A stretch of 7,424 nt of DNA from Helicobacteraceae bacterium (GTDB lineage Bacteria > Campylobacterota > Campylobacteria > Campylobacterales > Sulfurimonadaceae), in NCBI GenBank assembly GCA_015488855.1, contig WFMY01000189.1:1-7424 (forward strand), given 5' to 3'. How positions within the stretch are numbered: the stretch's first letter is position 1; the number at the start of each line of letters is the position of its first letter. The notes beneath the pieces are model-generated. The model searched no databases. It was not told the DNA's origin and worked only from the letters and a program-made list of their open reading frames with translations. Below, piece after piece: positions 6,219-7,424 of the stretch. The position numbers were made by a program, and so were the translations under genes.

Positions 6219-7103
6219 ATGGGTAAAGTTGTATTACTAGGTTCATCTGGTTTTATAGGAAAAAATATTTTTGAATATTTTAGTAATGCAGAGATGCCTA
6301 TAGTAGCATTTAATTCTAACGAATGTAATTTACTGGATTATAATGAAGTAGAACATGTACTTGGTATTTTAGATGAGGATGACACTCTTATTATGTCATC
6401 TTCAATAACAAGACTTCAAGAAAACACTATAAACTCGATGAATAAAAATATTTTAATGGTACAAAACATCATAAAAAAATTGGATAAACAAAAAATAAAG
6501 CACTTTATATTTTTAAGTAGTATAGATGTCTATGGTATTGCACATAATAAACAGCAAATCACAGAAACTACTTTGTTAAATCCTAATGATTATTATGCAA
6601 CATCAAAAGTTGTTTCTGAATACTTACTGCGTACATTTTGTGAAGTTAAAAATATCAAGTTAAGCATACTAAGATTAAGTGGCGTATATGGAAAGCATGA
6701 TTATATAAATAGCACGATAGCAAAAATCATAAAAAATATAATAGTACATAAATCAGCAAACATTGTAGGTGATGGTTCACTTCAGCGTGACTATTTATTT
6801 GTTGATGATTTAGTAAATATAATTGAGTGTATTGTAAAAAATGAATTGGCAACGACTATGAACCTAGCAACAGGAAAGAGTATTTCTATTAAAAAATTAA
6901 TACAAAATATCTTTTTTCTTTTAGATATAAAAGAGAGTATAGTTTATTCAAATAATGACGAAGAAAATAATTTTATGAGACCTAGTGACTTGAATTTTGA
7001 TATAGGTGTGTTGAAAAAACATTTATCTGGATTTGAATTTACTAATATAGAACTAGCTTTAAAAAAGTATATTCTTCTTTTTAGGAAACAAGATGAACAC
7101 TAA
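6219..7103 (+). CDS. NAD-dependent epimerase/dehydratase (extended SDR, sugar-nucleotide type)
   Basis: This 294-residue protein is of usual length for the extended SDR family (COG0451, WcaG-like). 'VVLLGSSGFIGKNI' holds the GxxGxxG cofactor loop (Gly8, Gly11, Gly14). 'FLSSIDVYG' (98-106) carries the conserved serine before VYG. 'YYATSK' gives the catalytic pair Tyr126 and Lys130, and 'LRLSGVYG' and 'GDGSLQRDYLFVDDLV' are standard sugar-nucleotide-binding stretches. It should oxidise and reduce, epimerise or dehydrate a nucleotide-linked hexose in the cytoplasm; which of these cannot be decided from sequence. It starts at an ATG that overlaps the stop of the SDR fragment by one base and uses an AGGAT in the repeat as ribosome binding site. 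It ends 11 bases inside the nucleotidyltransferase gene. It is markedly AT-rich in places (12 G/C in bases 6901-6960), unlike the gene after it. Confidence 0.88.
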   Translation: MGKVVLLGSSGFIGKNIFEYFSNAEMPIVAFNSNECNLLDYNEVEHVLGILDEDDTLIMSSSITRLQENTINSMNKNILMVQNIIKKLDKQKIKHFIFLSSIDVYGIAHNKQQITETTLLNPNDYYATSKVVSEYLLRTFCEVKNIKLSILRLSGVYGKHDYINSTIAKIIKNIIVHKSANIVGDGSLQRDYLFVDDLVNIIECIVKNELATTMNLATGKSISIKKLIQNIFFLLDIKESIVYSNNDEENNFMRPSDLNFDIGVLKKHLSGFEFTNIELALKKYILLFRKQDEH

Positions 7104-7424
7104 GAGTAAAACTGTTTTTGTTTACGGTGATTTTAACATCCTCCACCCTGGGCATCTTCGTCTTTTAAAATTTGCAAAAGAGAGTGGGGATTATCTTGTT
7201 GTTGGGTTGAACTCTGATGCAGTAAGTACCAAAGGTGTTGCTCAAGATATAAGGCTAGAGTCCATCAAAGCAACGAGTTATGTTGATGAGGCATTTATCT
7301 TGCAAGAGAGTGCTCTTGAGTACATCATACAAAATAAGCCTGATATTGTTGTCAAAGGGAAGGAGCATGAAAGTAAGGAAAATCCTGAGTTAGAGATAGT
7401 GAACTCTTATGGGGGAAAACTTCT
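7093..7424 (+). CDS. Cytidylyl/adenylyltransferase of the RfaE2/TagD class, N-terminal part (runs off the window)
   Basis: The first 110 codons are present and the frame is open at the window edge. The nucleotidyltransferase signature is complete: 'VYGDFNILHPGHLRLL', with HPGH at 18-21 as the nucleotide-binding HxGH motif, then 'VVGLNSD' and 'PDIVVKGKEH' (83-92). The family (COG0615 and the RfaE2 half of COG2870) activates glycerol-3-phosphate, ethanolamine phosphate or heptose-1-phosphate with CTP or ATP. In a glycan operon it would supply a CDP- or ADP-linked building block. Other family members continue into a sugar-kinase (PfkB) domain; whether this one does cannot be seen. AGGA lies six bases before the ATG, and the start overlaps the epimerase by 11 bases. 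The lines I counted (about 24-26 G/C per 60 bases) are richer in GC than the genes just before. Confidence 0.88.
   Translation, partial: MNTKSKTVFVYGDFNILHPGHLRLLKFAKESGDYLVVGLNSDAVSTKGVAQDIRLESIKATSYVDEAFILQESALEYIIQNKPDIVVKGKEHESKENPELEIVNSYGGKL

Larger units (their letters stand above)
6028..6219 (+). pseudogene. Truncated short-chain dehydrogenase/reductase (N-terminal fragment)
   Basis: This 63-codon frame begins at GTG and encodes the start of a classical SDR. It has a first beta strand and cofactor loop 'ILVTASTKGLGLEIAKEL' (the TGxxxGxG motif, with Ala in place of the first Gly, a variant seen in other SDRs) and then 'NIILASRS', the second strand whose Arg would favour NADPH. Classical SDRs have about 250 residues; the catalytic Ser and YxxxK, the rest of the Rossmann fold and the substrate site are all missing. 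The frame ends at TAA inside the right copy of the 13-bp repeat, where the protein reads LGFV, the same last four residues as radical SAM 2. This indicates a deletion or a recombination joint rather than a point nonsense mutation. The start overlaps the AlbA_2 gene by eight bases, and the stop overlaps the next ATG by one base. The fragment is very unlikely to be an active enzyme. Confidence 0.75.

Noticed and set aside
1..7424. CRISPR array, tRNA or rRNA genes, riboswitch, rho-independent terminator
   Set aside because: The window is almost entirely coding, with gaps of at most 10 bases. I saw no spaced repeat array, no cloverleaf candidate and no GC-rich hairpin followed by a T run between genes.

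Overview
The window is a compact, single-strand (+) block of an accessory glycan locus (LPS O-antigen, capsule or flagellin-sugar type). The low GC, the A-rich codon use and the kind of genes present suggest a Campylobacterota-like bacterium (Sulfurimonas/Arcobacter relatives), but this is inference: no rRNA or other marker gene is present. Every gene points the same way, and neighbours overlap or are at most 10 bases apart. There is therefore no intergenic space of note, no visible internal terminator and no need for internal promoters; the block reads as part of one operon entered from the left and left on the right.

Layout: (1) the last 47 codons of an SDR-type nucleotide-sugar epimerase/dehydratase (2-145); (2) radical SAM protein 1 with a C-terminal cysteine-rich domain (135-1229); (3) and (4) a transketolase split into N-terminal ThDP-binding and C-terminal subunits (1240-2031, 2028-2921); (5) a class I SAM-dependent methyltransferase (2914-3576); (6) radical SAM protein 2, with the same cysteine layout as the first (3585-4652); (7) an AlbA_2/Schlafen-type ATP-binding putative regulator with a four-copy 12-bp coding repeat (4656-6035); (8) a truncated N-terminal fragment of a short-chain dehydrogenase (6028-6219); (9) an intact NAD-dependent sugar epimerase/dehydratase (6219-7103); (10) the N-terminal 110 codons of a nucleotidyltransferase of the RfaE2/glycerol-3-phosphate cytidylyltransferase class (7093 to window end).

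How they may work together (inference): the SDR enzymes and the nucleotidyltransferase belong to activated-sugar chemistry. The split transketolase could move a two-carbon ketol unit onto or off a sugar, the radical SAM enzymes could do a deoxygenation, epimerisation or C-C bond step, and the methyltransferase could decorate the product. Together they could encode an unusual modified sugar, perhaps branched or chain-extended. I cannot name the product.

The second notable point is structural. The AlbA_2 gene plus the SDR fragment (about 1.57 kb) is bracketed by a perfect 13-bp direct repeat (4639-4651 and 6206-6218). The left copy encodes the last residues of radical SAM protein 2, and the right copy encodes the last residues of the SDR fragment and supplies the ribosome binding site of the next gene. 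This suggests an insertion or an illegitimate recombination into an operon in which radical SAM 2 was once followed directly by the epimerase.
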